64,000 nucleotides of DNA from Brugia malayi (lineage: Eukaryota > Nematoda > Chromadorea > Rhabditida > Onchocercidae), in the NCBI RefSeq assembly GCF_000002995.4, contig NW_025062479.1, positions 19,030,721 to 19,094,720 of the forward strand. Reading direction: 5' to 3'. Below the pieces are notes generated by a model. The model worked only from the letters and a program-made list of their open reading frames with translations, ran no database searches and was not told the origin of the DNA. Shown piece by piece: positions 29,950-43,700 of this stretch (position 1 is the first letter of the stretch; the number at the start of each line of letters is the position of its first letter). Position numbers and translations under genes: made by a program.

Positions 29950-32900
29950 ATGACAAGCCAGGTTCTAGAAGCATCCAGCAGTGTTTATGCCAGTGCCGTA
30001 GAAAGAACCAAGAGAGTTGCATCAGTGATTTTTGTAGGCTTTAAAGTTTTTTCTCTTATGAATAAAATGCATAAAAAATTTACTTATAGTTCGATTACTT
30101 TTGATAAATATTTACATATTCTATGTATATTTAGGAGGAAGAGGATGTCGGGTTCGAGGAAGATATACTCAAAAATCCTTTTTCACTTCGGAGTTGGTTG
30201 AGATATATCGAACATAAAAAGAAATGTAAAGCGCCGTCAAAACAAATCAACCTGGTTTATGAACGTGCTCTAAAAGAACTTCCGGGCAGCTATAAACTAT
30301 GGTACTAATTGCCTTTTACTATTATCCATACTTTCCATTCTAAAATAATATAAACTTGATTCTCTCAGATCTGTCAGTTTACTTTACCTTATGGAAGCAT
30401 TTTGTTCTGAACGGAATTGATTATAATACCTATCCCTTTAATGTTCATGAATTCTGGTACTTTTATAATAAATTCGGTCATGGTATTTCGTGTCTTATTG
30501 CTACAGTTTTGCTGCTTCATTCTTTGCTTTTGCATTCTCTATGTGCGCCTTTCATTTCTCGTTAATAATAGGTAAATATTAGTTGTGGAATTTGCAGGTA
30601 TAATTATCTTCGATTTCGTCGGAAACAAGTGGTAGATAAGTGTCCTGTAGATCCAGCATATAAGTACGTTAACAATGCTTATGAACGAGCACTGGTCTTC
30701 ATGCATAAGGTTAGATAATTTTTCTTAAATAATTTAAACATCATGGTATTTATTTGTAAATTATATCACGTATAAAGCGAAATGAGTTGAAACTAAAACT
30801 GAGTAGATGATTAAGAGTTTTTTTTTTGAATTTGATTTGTTTTTCGTAGACTTTTTTCACGTAAATAGTGTTTAAATTTCCCTTCACACTTTATTTTTGC
30901 TGACCTTTCTGAAGGAAGAGTGATCTTTCGTAATCAGCGAATTTATTTATTATTAATAACAATTAGATGCCTCGCATATGGATGGAGTACTGTGAATTCT
31001 TAACGTTACAACGTCTTGTGACGCAAACTAGACGAGTTTTCGATCGCTCTCTACGAGCATTGCCAGTTACTCAACATGATCGAATTTGGCCGCTCTATAT
31101 CAAGTTTGTAACAAGCCATGAAATTCCGGAAACGACAATTAGAGTCTACAGGAGGTAGGTTATCGATTTTTATAGATTTATAAGCTGTAGCAAATCTACT
31201 ACATGGTATATAATTAAGATTTTTTTTTTTCAGTTTCTTTGAGTTGAAAACTTCCGATACACAATTGAAGAATACTTTTTAGTTATATATTGAAAAATCA
31301 TTAACTTTTAACCACCCTCTGCGTAATGAATTAGAGGTTGGTTTTCAGTTTTGACCACATATTCCTTAACTTTATTACTAGTCTTTTTAAAATTGATTAA
31401 ACAGTAATATTTTTCATTTATTTCCACTTTTGGAAACCTGAACTCATATTATTGATTAATACTAGCTGCATTTACTAACTGCATTATCTGCATGCTAGTA
31501 TGCCTGCATTATTTGACCTAAATGAACTTCAGATACTTAAAATTGTTACCAAAGTGTCGTGAAGATTTTGTTGATTACTTACGGAATATTGATCAGTTAG
31601 ATGACGCCGCTCAACAACTTGCCGTTCTTGTGAATGATGATAAGCCATACTCCGAACATGGCAAAACAACTCATCAAGTAATTTTTTTTCAAAAATTTCA
31701 ATTTGTTCATATATTTCCGTGATCAAAGCATATACTTTCTATTTCGATTTTTTAGCTATGGACTGATTTGTGTGAATTGATTTCGAAAAATCCAAATAAA
31801 GTGCATTCATTGAATGGTGATGCAATCATACGACAGGGCATACAGAGGTTAATCTTCATACAGTGTTAAGTAGAATTTAAATCCCGCTTAGCTGAATTAC
31901 ATATTTTGATGAAAATTTGGGTTTATAAAGATATGTTTTAGATATAGCGACCAGGTAGGACTTCTATGGTGCTCGCTAGCGGAGTATTATATCAGAGGCG
32001 GGCACTTTGAACGGGTTAGAATTTTATTATATATTTTTGTCTTATCAGACTGTTTTCATGCGGTTATTTGTATGCTATGGCTTTTATAACACATGATTTG
32101 TATCTTGCGTATATGGAAGCTCTATGTTATCGTTAGGAAAGCAGTTCTTATTATGAGATTTATCTGCAGGCAAGAGATGTGTATGAAGAATCACTGATAT
32201 CGGTCAAAACTGTACGGGACTTCACGCAGGTATTTGATGCTTATGCCAAATTTGCGGAACGTGCAACAGCAGCAAAAATGGATGAAATAGATAATGAGGA
32301 CACTGCAGCTGATGAAGAACAACAATTAGAATTAGAGCTTCTTTTCGCAAGGTATCTTTTTCTTAGTGCTGTTTGGTGTTAGTTACTGTTGCAGTTTTAT
32401 ATTAACGGTATTATATTACTTTTTGGTTTAAAAAGTAGTATCCTAATTGTACGGTTAGTATAACTCTTTCAAAGCATAGTAAAAATTTATCCATACTGCT
32501 CTTTATCACAGCTAAAGATAAATCCTAAGAAATAATTGATTTCACACTGCAGCTGATGAAGAAAATAATGAAGTAAATAATAAAAATGACTGCCGAAGAT
32601 CTTTCAGATTTGAGCATTTAATGGACCGTCGACCACTTCTTTTAAATAGCGTTTTGTTGCGCCAAAATCCTCATAATGCATATGAATGGTTAAATCGTGT
32701 CCGATTATATGAAGGCAACAGTATGAAGGTAGGGCCAAAATGAGGAACGCTCACTTTAAATTATTTTACTTTTTTAATGTCTTTGATTTTCAAAAGTATT
32801 CTAGCGTAGAAATGCTGTTTATGTATTTCTTTATAAATCATCTTTTCAAATTCTTTTTTTTTTTTTCAAATTTAGCTATATTGTAGCAAATCGAGACCTA

Positions 32901-35900
32901 TGAGCAAGGTGTCCGAACAGTGCAACCAAAACTACAAACTGGGAAGTTGTCAAATATTTGGATAAGTTTCGCGAAATTTTATGAACAAAAGGATATGTTG
33001 GATGAAGTATTTTTTTATTTTGAAAAGATACCGTTTTTCATAACTTGTCTGCATTTGTTATATACGTTCGACCTTCATCTTAAATTTTATTGCAGGCTAT
33101 ATTTATTAATTTCTTACTAGCCACTTTTTTTTCATGTTTTACACTCAATCATTTTTTGTTTCCAGGCTAGGTTAGTATTTGAAAGAGGACTAAGACCTGA
33201 ATATACCAAAGTAGATGATCTTGCATCGGTATGGTGTGAGTATGTTGAATTTGAGCTGCGCCATCGGTTAGTTGTAGCATAATGCTTTTTCTGTTATCAA
33301 TTTTCTATATACAATTGTTGATAATTGTTAACTGTTCTTCATTATGACATCTTAACTATGTTTAGGAATCCTGAATATGCTAGAAAACTAATGCAAAGAG
33401 CAACTGCTATGCCACCTCGAAAAACTCATTACTTTGATGAAACTGAACCAGTCCAGAATCGGCTATACAAATCATTAAAGGTTAACAAGTTCGGCTTACA
33501 TATAGTGTTCTGATATATAGTACTATCAAAATCTTCAATTTTAAACCTTATTCATTTCAAGTAATTCTAATTTAGTTTATAAATTTTATCGACCTCTGAC
33601 CAAACATTCTTTTTTTTCGTGTTTTGGAATCTCGATTCTTGTCAGAAATATAAATGAATTCAGATTTGGTCTTTGTACGCTGATATCGAAGAAGCATTTG
33701 GCACTCTTGAAAGTTGTCAGGCTGTTTATGAAAGGATTATTGATTTACGTATTGCTACTCCACAAGTAGTGGTTAATTATGCTAAATTTTTGGAGGAAAA
33801 TAATTATTTTGAGAATGCTTTCAAGGTAAGAACTTATTTTTTTTATTCTACTGAAATGAAAATCTTTGTGTCGAGTAACTGACTTTTTCAGTTTATTTGG
33901 ATGTGTACATAAAATACATTTTGGTTGTATTTTATTTCTCAATATTCAAAAGAAATAAATCACCCATAATCTATAAATTAATATATCAGCTGGTCGAAGA
34001 TCTGCTATTATTTTTCAGGCTTATGAGAAAGGAATAGCATTGTTTAAATGGCCAGTTGTCAATGAAATTTGGACCGTATATTTGGTTAAATTTCTGAAGC
34101 GATATGTATGTACTAATTAGTTCTGACCTATGTAATTTCAGAGAACATGAACGATATTTTCGTATTTTTGATCAAAACAACTTAATTTTTTTTTTTGAAG
34201 GGTGGCAAGAAACTGGAACGTGCGCGCGACTTGTTCGAGCAGTGCTTAGAAAATTGCCCTTCAAAATTTGCAATGAGTAAGCAATTCAGATCAATTTAAT
34301 AGGTTGTCCATATGTTTACAGTAAAGTTTTTGGGAATTCATGGCTTTCTATTACATTTGACAGTGATATAATTAGAAACGTCTTCATCTGATTTCATATT
34401 TAACATTACATGCATTCTAATTTTTAGAAACTCTGTTACTTACTGGGATGGATAGAATGTTCAGAAAATGTGTTTCCATTAAGAACCGAAGTCCATATTT
34501 CTTAACTTTATTCTAGAGCTTTATTTATTATATGCAAAGTTGGAAGAAGAATATGGTTTGCCACGGCACGCAATGAACATTTATAATCGTGCGACTACTG
34601 CAGTTGAAAAACATGAAATGTATAGTGTATGTTTTTTTCTGTTTTATAAAATTAATCTTTAATTGAAATTTTCCACTAATATTCTAAGGCACTGTAATTG
34701 AAATGTGATTTATATTTATGTGAAATATGATTTATTTAGAAATGTGATTTAGTTTTTCCACGAAATATTGTATAAAAAGAATTTCATTTACATAGATTTT
34801 CTTATTTGCAGATGTTCAATATTTACATCAAAAAAGCGACAAGCATGTACGGTTTAACATTCACAAGACCAATATTTGAACATGCCGTTGAAGTTCTTCC
34901 GGAAGATCAGTCCAGGTATCACACTTTTTTTTTCTTGTTGAAGTTAGTTTTTTATAATTCTTTCGATTACCAATTGAGTTTTCAGTTTTGAAATCAAATT
35001 CTCACTTTTAATTTCTGAAGGGAAATGAGTATTCGATTTGCACAAATGGAAAGAACACTGGGTGAGATTGATCGAGCACGAGCAATATATGCTCACTGTT
35101 CTGAAATATGTGACCCTCGGGTAATTTTTAATTTAGAAATTATTGTTAAACTCAAAAATTACTTATTATCCTGTCTGATGTCACTATAATAAGATAAATG
35201 CTGGTGAAGATTTAGTGATGTAAGAAATTGTTAAAATGATTTATATTCTCGTTTTAAATAAATCAGCATGATAAAGTTGTAACGTCGATATAAATATAAA
35301 TGTGGTAATCTGCTGCAATTAAAGTAGGAGAAATTTTCACAGGTTCATGGGATGTTCTGGGAAATTTGGAAGGAATTTGAAGTGAAGCATGGTAATGAGG
35401 ATACGGTAAGGGAGATGTTGCGTATAAAAAGATCGGTGCAAGCAACTTACAACACAAACGTTAATATCATGAGTGCACAGATGTTATCCACAGCAGCGGG
35501 TGCAGGAACTGGTACAATCATCCATGAACGTGGGTTCATGTATTTACTATCTTAGCTGTATTTCAATTTTTGGAGTACATATCTCTAAAATATTTTAATA
35601 GGATTTTTACGATAATTTTGTTTTCAATATGCTTTTTTGAATTTTAAATTTTAATTTTAGCAAGCACGGCTGGTGATAGCATGGCAATGCTTGAAGCTCG
35701 TGCTCAGAAGATCGCCGAAGAAGAGGCAGGTGTAACGAAGGTAGCAGTTGGCGGCACAGGTATAAAATTTGTACGAGGAGCTATCCGTGTGGTCGAATCA
35801 AACGTTACTGAAAATCCAGAAGAAATTGATATTGAAGATGATGACGGCGATGATGAACAAAAAATTTTAGACGGTAAGTTTTAAATGGCTTAAAACTAGG

Positions 35901-36115
35901 CATGAGAATGTATTTTGAGGCATACCAAACAATCGATTGGTTGTTACATTGGTTTTATCCGACGATTTTATGACTTTTCTATAATGCTCTAAAATTAGAA
36001 ACAAATGCAGTACAGAATAAGATTTTTCTGTACTTAATCGGAAATTTTAGATGTGGAAACGAAAGCTATACCCACAGGTGTTTTGGGTTCACTTGCAAAA
36101 GAAAATGATCAATGA
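29950..36115 (+). CDS. syf-1: SYF1 / XAB2, HAT-repeat pre-mRNA splicing factor
   Basis: Core component of the Prp19-associated (NineTeen-related) spliceosomal complex and, in vertebrates, a partner of the nucleotide-excision repair protein XPA. The 21 exons are: 29950-30033, 30135-30301, 30598-30709, 30967-31154, 31533-31677, 31756-31847, 31942-32014, 32170-32351, 32608-32728, 32887-33006, 33166-33266, 33366-33480, 33664-33825, 34019-34105, 34201-34276, 34517-34626, 34812-34915, 35021-35120, 35343-35529, 35661-35873, 36051-36115. They sum to 867 residues in one frame (human about 855). HAT repeats run throughout, with signatures such as [90 protein letters not shown] and [10 protein letters not shown], then a coiled and acidic tail ([11 protein letters not shown]) and [11 protein letters not shown]. 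Some acceptors are AAG (exons at 34201 and 35021). An AATAAA lies near 36307. Confidence 0.96.
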
Positions 36116-37540
36116 ATTTACAGAAAATTGTGTTGCTCTTTCGTTCACTGTTTTTCTTTCTTTTTTTTTCTTTTTACATTTTGCAGTTATGGCAATGCTT
36201 TAAAAAAACAGTTGTTTTTATACAAAGTTATTAAAACTACAAATCATTTCAGAAAGTAATATATGTCTAATTTTTCTGAAATTTTGGTGTTCAGATTTTC
36301 ACCAGAAATAAAATGTGATTCTTTCTTCTTCCTTGCATTTCCTTACGAAAAAATTCTATGTTTCATTTAAAAGAAAGGGAGGAGCGGCAAGGTGGATGAT
36401 TAAGCATTTGAGAAGGTGGTAACAAAAGTTTTGTAAATGGAGAATTTTAACTAGAAAATTTTATCTGGTGTTTGGTTTATTTATGACTTTTAGCAGCTAA
36501 GGAGAAGTTAACAGTGTTTTTATTCTCATTTTATCCAATCGTATGTGCAAAATTTGGACTTTATTTATCAAGTTTGAATAATATGTCTCCGAATTTCTTC
36601 CGAGAAATTTGTATGCAATAAAATTTTATATACCACAATAGTGGCGATATGGCTGTTTATTACTTTAAATAGCTGCAAGGTGGCTGGTTGATTCATTGTT
36701 TTCTAAAAATATTGTCATGGTCATAGACACGAAATTTGACTTGCTTCCATTTCTCGCAAAACATCAAAAATTCAAGGCGAAGGTACAATAACTTTTTTTT
36801 TCAGAAAAATTTCATAAAAGACAGTGAGATGGAATTTTATTTTGTTTATGTCTTTGGGTTTGTTTTCTTGAAATCAGAAGTGCCGTAAAGAACTTTGTTT
36901 GACAAGGGACTGTTTTGTAAAAGTATGGTCATAAAATTAGTAGTAAACATAAAATTAGATAAAAATGATTTAGGACTTGAAGATTTCAATATAATTTAAA
37001 AAATCCGTAAATTTATCTGCCTTTTCTTTCTAAATTTATTCCTTATTTATGATTGATTTACTGCTGGGTCGATTAGTTTGAATAATACGAAATGAAATAT
37101 AAGACTATTTAATAGTAAATAAAGTCAAGTAATAATGGTGTCATTAAATTAAATTAACATCAATTGTTCTAACGTTAATCAGTCAATATTCTTCTGGCAT
37201 AGGTGAAGGAAAGTGAAACACTAACAGTGGATGTGGGAGTTTTAATTTCATTAATAGATCATTTAAATACAATCTGTAAATTCAAATTACTGATTATTTT
37301 CTTTATATCTAAATTAGAGATTGATGAGTGGAGGTTTTGCATAAATTTTTTAAACATTTTTTCCATTTTTTTTTCTTTGAAAGTTTTAAAAGCTTTCTTG
37401 TTTTTCAAATTCCTGATTACATTCAATGCAGCATTATATCTATACTTAAATAACTGAAGCGTAAACAATAAGGCAAACAAGTTTGGACAAAATAGGTCAA
37501 TTAGCAGGAAAATGTTGTAGTGGTAGTTTTGCTGTTTTAG
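36116..37540. other. Region between SYF1 and the phosphatase
   Basis: SYF1 3' UTR and intergenic sequence, possibly including the missing first exon of the phosphatase. A stretch at 37203-37284, after a TAG acceptor, has a protein-like reading (DVGVLISLIDHLNTI) resembling the helix that precedes the PP1 core, but its phase does not join to the next exon. Confidence 0.4.
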
Positions 37541-40500
37541 GTAGAATACAATCCTGACGAAATTTGTGAGATGATCGAGACAGCTCGGGTGTTATTCTCG
37601 AACGAAGGTGCACTGATTGATGTTTCAATACCAGTGATCGTTGTTGGTGATATTCATGGACAGGTAGTATACATCTAAAAACTTGAATGAAACCCTTCTT
37701 GATACAGCAGTTGAAATCATTTCTTGGGACTTTTACGGTGTCACCTTCAGTACGTGGATTTGCAACGGATTTTTGCGGCGGTTGGCCGGCCAGGTCGAAC
37801 ACGCTTTCTGTTTCTTGGTGATTATGTCGATCGTGGACCGCAGTCTCTTGAATGTATATGTTCACTTGTCGCTTGGAAAATCGCATATCCGAAAAGAGTA
37901 TGAATTTTCAAAATTGCTGATTTCCGCGAAATTCAGTTTCACAAGCAAAGAGGACAAATCACCACGCTGAATATAATTTGGAAATGCAAAAATATGTTAT
38001 TTTAAGACAAGCGAGCTGTAAATGTAAAGATAATCATAAGTAGAACACAAAATCTAAGCTGAGGGAACTTGCTCGAAAATTGCAAAGCAAACACCAAAGG
38101 TTATATATGTTTAAGATATTTTTACTTCGTGGCAATCATGAATTTGCCTCTGTGAATCGAGAATACGGCTTTTATGATGAATTAGCTGCAAGATTTAGCG
38201 TTGGTAAGTATTGCCTTAGTTTTCCCCATTGTTGAAAGGCACATATTGCTGAAAGATAATTTTATTAATCTGTAGTGTTTTTCTGGCAAGAACTACTCTT
38301 CGAAAATTAATTGAGAGAGATAAAATCAAAAACATACGAGATAGCATGAATAATACGTCATCAACTATTGCACAACAATACGTCATCAACTTTTTCGGAT
38401 GTTTAAAATGAAGCATAGTGACATGCACTACACGCTGTTGCAAATTGCAGTTTTTATCTTATCAATCAACTTGATAATTCTATGGCCTCATTATCAACTG
38501 CTCTAATTCCAGGTCAGGCAATGCGTCTGTGGAAAGAATTCAACGATCTATTTTCAATTTTCCCCTTTTCCGCTTTAATAAAAAATAGAATACTCTGCAT
38601 GCACGGTGGTCTCAGCCCACATCTCGAGTCGCTGAACGATATTCGCAATGTAATCGACCATCTATATATTCTTTCAAATAAACCAGTGGATAGCTCATTA
38701 TGGATGCTTGGAAACATATATACTAATTGAATTATTAAAGTTGTAGGAATGACTGCACTGAAAGTTTTGCTTCATCTTTTCATTAATGAATTACATTCTA
38801 ATGTGCGATTGCAAGTACCGGACACTGATCAATTGCTTCTGCTTTTCTGTTATCTTTCATTTCATCTTTCCTGCTCAATGTTTTGGCAATTTTTTTTTGC
38901 CACAGGTTTTGCATAATGTGCTAGCATATGAGCACATATGTTCTCTATATTTCTTCCCAGCATGATACTAGATTATAGGTTAACTTGATCTAAATCTTAT
39001 CAGATTGCAAAAGGAAGCATACTTATCTGATTGAAAATTAAATAAAATTAACAGATCAAACTTTCAGGAATTTTTATCCAGAAATAAAGGTTTCTTATTT
39101 GCTTATTTTAGAAAATAAAATACGGATTTTGCAAAGTTCTATAAATTCTAGAAGGTTAATTCCAGATAAAAATGCCTGTAATGGAGGTGTTCCCAGATAC
39201 ATTAGAACAGGATTTAGTTTGGTCGGATCCGAAATTAGACATCAAAGGTTACGAACCTAACAAATTGCGTAATGTGAGCGTGGCATTTGGTGAGGATATT
39301 GTCTATAAAACATGCAAGCGCTTAAACTTGGATCTTATTATACGGGCACATCAGGTTTTAAACTGTTTTTGAAGTCTGAATTTGAAATAATTTGATTGTC
39401 ATATAACTCCTTTTCCATGGAATAACTGGTCGAAATAAACTAAAGTAAATATTTAAGGAAGCAGCTAGCTTTAGATCCTTTTTAGCATTTTATATCCATC
39501 GAAACTGCAAGTCTCTTACCTGGTCAATCTTTCTTCTGAACTATTTAATTCACAGGTGATGGAAAATGGGTATGGATTTTTTGCTGGTCGTAAACTAGTT
39601 ACAATTTTCTCAGCACCGTTATATGCAGAACTGGTAAGTTTCATTACGTGATGTATAAAATCATCGACTACTTCAGTCAAGAAAATAGACTTATGATTTT
39701 AAAGCTTTGCAAAATTTAAAGTCAATGGGCTATTCTTTTTTACAAATTCAATTCAAAAGTCCTACCGAGCAGCAGTGCTGCATGCAAGCACTGGGTTGTT
39801 ATTTCACATAATGTAGAGATGAACGAAAGTTCATTGTTGAGCGATGAATATGACATACCTTTTCAAATGAAATGAGATTTTCTTCTTGGAAATAAAAGTC
39901 AAATTTTTCGACGTGAATTGAAAACAATTTGCTTTTTCATGAGTGGAAAAGGAAGGAAAAAAGTAGAAGGAAATGTATGTGTAGTTCAGGTATAATTAGT
40001 TAAATGTAAATTATTAAAAATAATTTTTATTCAAAGCCATAGTATATCAATAAAACAGGCATTGCTTTTAGCATAAAATGGTACGGTCAGTCAAAATAAC
40101 AAGAAAAGATTGATTTGAAATTTTTTATATTTACTAAAACTCGAAAGTTGAGTTAAATGTTTTTCAAGTTGGGTATAGTTACGGATTTTAGATGATTCGA
40201 AAATTTTTGCGTTGCATGACTGTTTTATTTTTTTTTTTTTCATTTTTGCCAAAACATTTTATTTAATTTTCTTTTTTTTTTTTGAACCTATAAATGAACC
40301 GTGCAATATTTATAGTTGATAGGATGAAGAGATAGTTGGTACTTTCTTCTTGGTAATATAAATGGTTCTAATAAATTTATAACAATGAATTTACGCAAAT
40401 TATAAAAAGGCAGTGTCAGTATCGAATCTGATGTCCAAATTGGCTAAAATCAATAACGCTCGAATCTGTTTAGAAATTTTATTTCGAATTGGAAGCAATT

Positions 40501-40717
40501 TGAGATTTCCCTGAAACTTCTGAGTGGATGTTTTTAGAATAACAGAGGAGCAGTTATACGTATTAATGCAGAAATGGTAATTAGCTATGTATTATTGAAT
40601 CCTGTATCACAGACGACTGCTGGTAAGGATAATTTCCAACGTTCCTTCAAGGACGACCAAAGATCTTATCGTATGGATGAATTGAATAATGCTACAATGC
40701 TACCACAACTTCAATAA
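37541..40717 (+). CDS. Divergent PP1-like serine/threonine phosphatase, 5' end unresolved
   Basis: PPP-family metallophosphatase catalytic subunit, nearest in layout to PP1. Exons: 37541-37663, 37751-37897, 38116-38203, 38513-38649, 39166-39354, 39556-39633, 40538-40717, giving 313 residues; an N-terminal segment of roughly 30 residues is missing. Metal-binding and catalytic motifs are intact: [38 protein letters not shown] and [15 protein letters not shown]. The usual SAPNYCGEFDN segment is replaced by [13 protein letters not shown], and the ENDRGVS loop by NKLRNVS, so the loop near the active site that binds natural inhibitors is changed. The C-terminal tail (about 40 residues, ending [10 protein letters not shown]) is unlike PP1. 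Such lineage-specific PP1-like genes are common in nematodes and often germline-expressed; that role is inference. Confidence 0.85.
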
Positions 40718-43700
40718 TATCTAAAACATTTGAGAAGTGCAGTGATAACTGTTAGAATATGCAGAAATATGTCTTATAGTATGCCAACTAATATTACACT
40801 GTAAAATATGATGTACATACCATTGAAGTCTTACATGTAAGTTAGCTGGTCAAATGATAGCATCACACCCAGTATTTTGAATTAATGAATAGATTTGAAA
40901 TGACAGTAAAGTAAAAATTCAGTGATTTAAAAAAAAAATTTCCCTCAGAAATTTGATCTAATCACTTGATTCGTTTTGACCTTTTTTCTCCATATTGAAA
41001 CCGAAGTTGTATATACATTTCGAGGTCATACCATGAGCAAGACAATCTCTACGCGATTATAATTTCTGTTTAGCGTTGTAAGTATATTTATGAGTTGCTT
41101 ACTTACATCATCTTGAATAACTCAAAAAAATTCTACGTTACTTCATGAGCCTTTCATTTAAGCGACTCTTACTCTCTTGCATTCTCAAATTAAGAGTGAC
41201 TGAAATGATAAGAAAGGAGCAACAATTAATCGAAAATAAGAACAATAAATAATTACTTGTTTGCATATAATTCTGTGAAAGAGAGAGAAAGCAAATCAAA
41301 TTAAGGGAAGCATATGAAATTGAATTCAGTAAAGCTGCTCACAGCTATTATTTATTTATTGTTGCGCCATTATATTGCATGTTAGCACCTTCTATGTTGT
41401 CGTAATAACGATTTTTTTTTTCTGGATTTCTGGAATAATTGTAGTTCACTGCAAAAAAGGCTGTTTTATGATCTAATTCAAAAAAGTAAACATGATTACG
41501 ACAACAGGAGAAATCACTGTATTTCCGTCTGAAAATCTGACTTCCTTCTTGGGTAGTAATCAGAATATGTGATTAGAATTTGGTTTTTCTTTCCAACTTT
41601 TGAAGTGAACAAGCATTTTCTTCCCAATTAACGCACAAATAGATTTTTTTTTTCTTTTTCACAATATTGTGTGAATGGCTTTCAGAGAAATTATTTAGAG
41701 CTGTTTAGGTACCAAAAGTGACCAATTATTTTTCGGACATTTGTAACTGATTGCAACAAATATTAGGAATGATAAGCATTGATCTACTCTAGGTCCCCTC
41801 ACCGGCATAATAAAGTATCAGTCGATTTCCTGTATAATGTTTCCTATCTGTTTAACTCATCCATTATAGTATACCTGCTGGTAATTTGTCAATGAAAACA
41901 AACACATTTTTGAGTAATTATTCACTCTTATTGTTTCAGACATTGTTTACTTCATCGTACACCGATATTTCTATGAAGCAAATTACTGCTGCAATTCTCA
42001 AATACCGTTGTCTTCGGATAAGATCGCAACAGTGTCTAATGTATCATTTCGTGTTTGACATACCATTTTGTTAGTAGAATAATTTCCGCCGCTAACCGTT
42101 TCTCTTGCTAATGTGCGAAGTCATAACACTGTAATGAAGTTTTTGACACTTTTAAGCCATTTTCCCAATTTCTGTGACAAATCTATAATCAATTCACTGC
42201 TGCTTAATTGCACATCCATATGCATAAGTATGTGTATGTGTGCGTGTATGTATATATGTATGGTGTGTGAACTGTTCATCCTGGCGCTTTTGGTCACAAG
42301 CATCGAGAGGACATCATGTGCAATTGATTTCGCTCTGAAACTATATTTTCAGTTATTGCAATCAAAACTTATATTTTGCTGAACATGTAGTTTAATGAGA
42401 AATCACAAATCATTTAATAGTACAACCTAAATCACAGTCTCAATAAGGTGGAAGAATTAGTAAAACTATTTCTCGAAGGTACCATAAAATTCAATTTTTT
42501 TTTTGAGAGCTTCATGTGATACAGTTACTTAATATAAAAGTTAAATTTATGTTCGCATTATATGGTTAATAACAAGAAATCGGGTATGTGCATAGCTTTT
42601 AAACCGAGCAATTTCAGCAGAAGTGGAAGGTTACGGTTAATTGATAAGTGAAAATCACGAATCGAAGATACCCTTCTTTCTTGGATGCTACTGCTATTAC
42701 TATTATTGAGTCTTTAACTTATCTGAAATATTTTTAAATTCCAGAAGAAATTTTCCACTCCCTCTTCTAGAAAGTTTATTATGATATTTCTTGATTTCAT
42801 CTGTAAAAGCAATGAAATGGTCACATAACGAACAATTGGTAGAACTATGATAGAAAAAAAGAAAGAATTAGAGAAATGTGAAAAATCCTTATAAGTTTTC
42901 TAGAGGAGATGTATAAAAACTTTCTGAGCTTGATTAAAAAATTGAAATTGTTAAATCTCACACTTTTGCAACCTAGATTTTAGTAAACTGGTACGAAATA
43001 AAGATTTTACAAATGCTCTGAATGGAAGAATGGCACAAGTAAAAAAACTCTATGCAAATTGTAAACATGTTGTTATCTTTTTGAATATTGCAGATTCTCA
43101 TCTGTGTCCTAAAATTATTAGATTTTTAACTTTTTCGGACGAAATGAGAAATTTATTGCTGTGTGGATAAAAATATAGTCCAATGGAAAGACTTGTTGAA
43201 CATACATTTAAAAATTGATGGCAAGCTTAAACATCGGAAAAAGGTTGATTGATCCCTTTAGACGAACTGAAAATTAGTTATCTAACATCTCTAGAGCTAA
43301 AATTAGAAACTGAAAGTTGTAAAATTCCAGTCCCATGTTCCCAATGAATCAAAAGACCTATTTCCAGAATGATAACGGCATAAAATCGCTTCCGTTTACC
43401 GTATTCCTTCAGTCAATCATATAATTTCTTTATTTCATTATTATATGAGATGTATATGTGTTCACTTCAGTGACAGCAACATACATTAATGCTGGAAGAA
43501 GGCCAGATGTCAATTATTCTTTGTGTGAAATCAGTCTAAATCAATCGGCCAAGAAGCGAAGAAAAGATAACTAAGCAATTTTAGTGTTCGTCTAAAGAAC
43601 AGAGAAGAGGAATAGAGGGTTTAGAAGCATTGCTTTGTCATTTGTATGAGCAGAGAAAAGAAGTAAGTACTCCAACCAATGTCATCCATTCTATCGTCAG

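Noticed and set aside
37497..37886. 129-codon minus-strand ORF
   Set aside because: Antisense of phosphatase exons carrying GDIHG and GDYVDRG.
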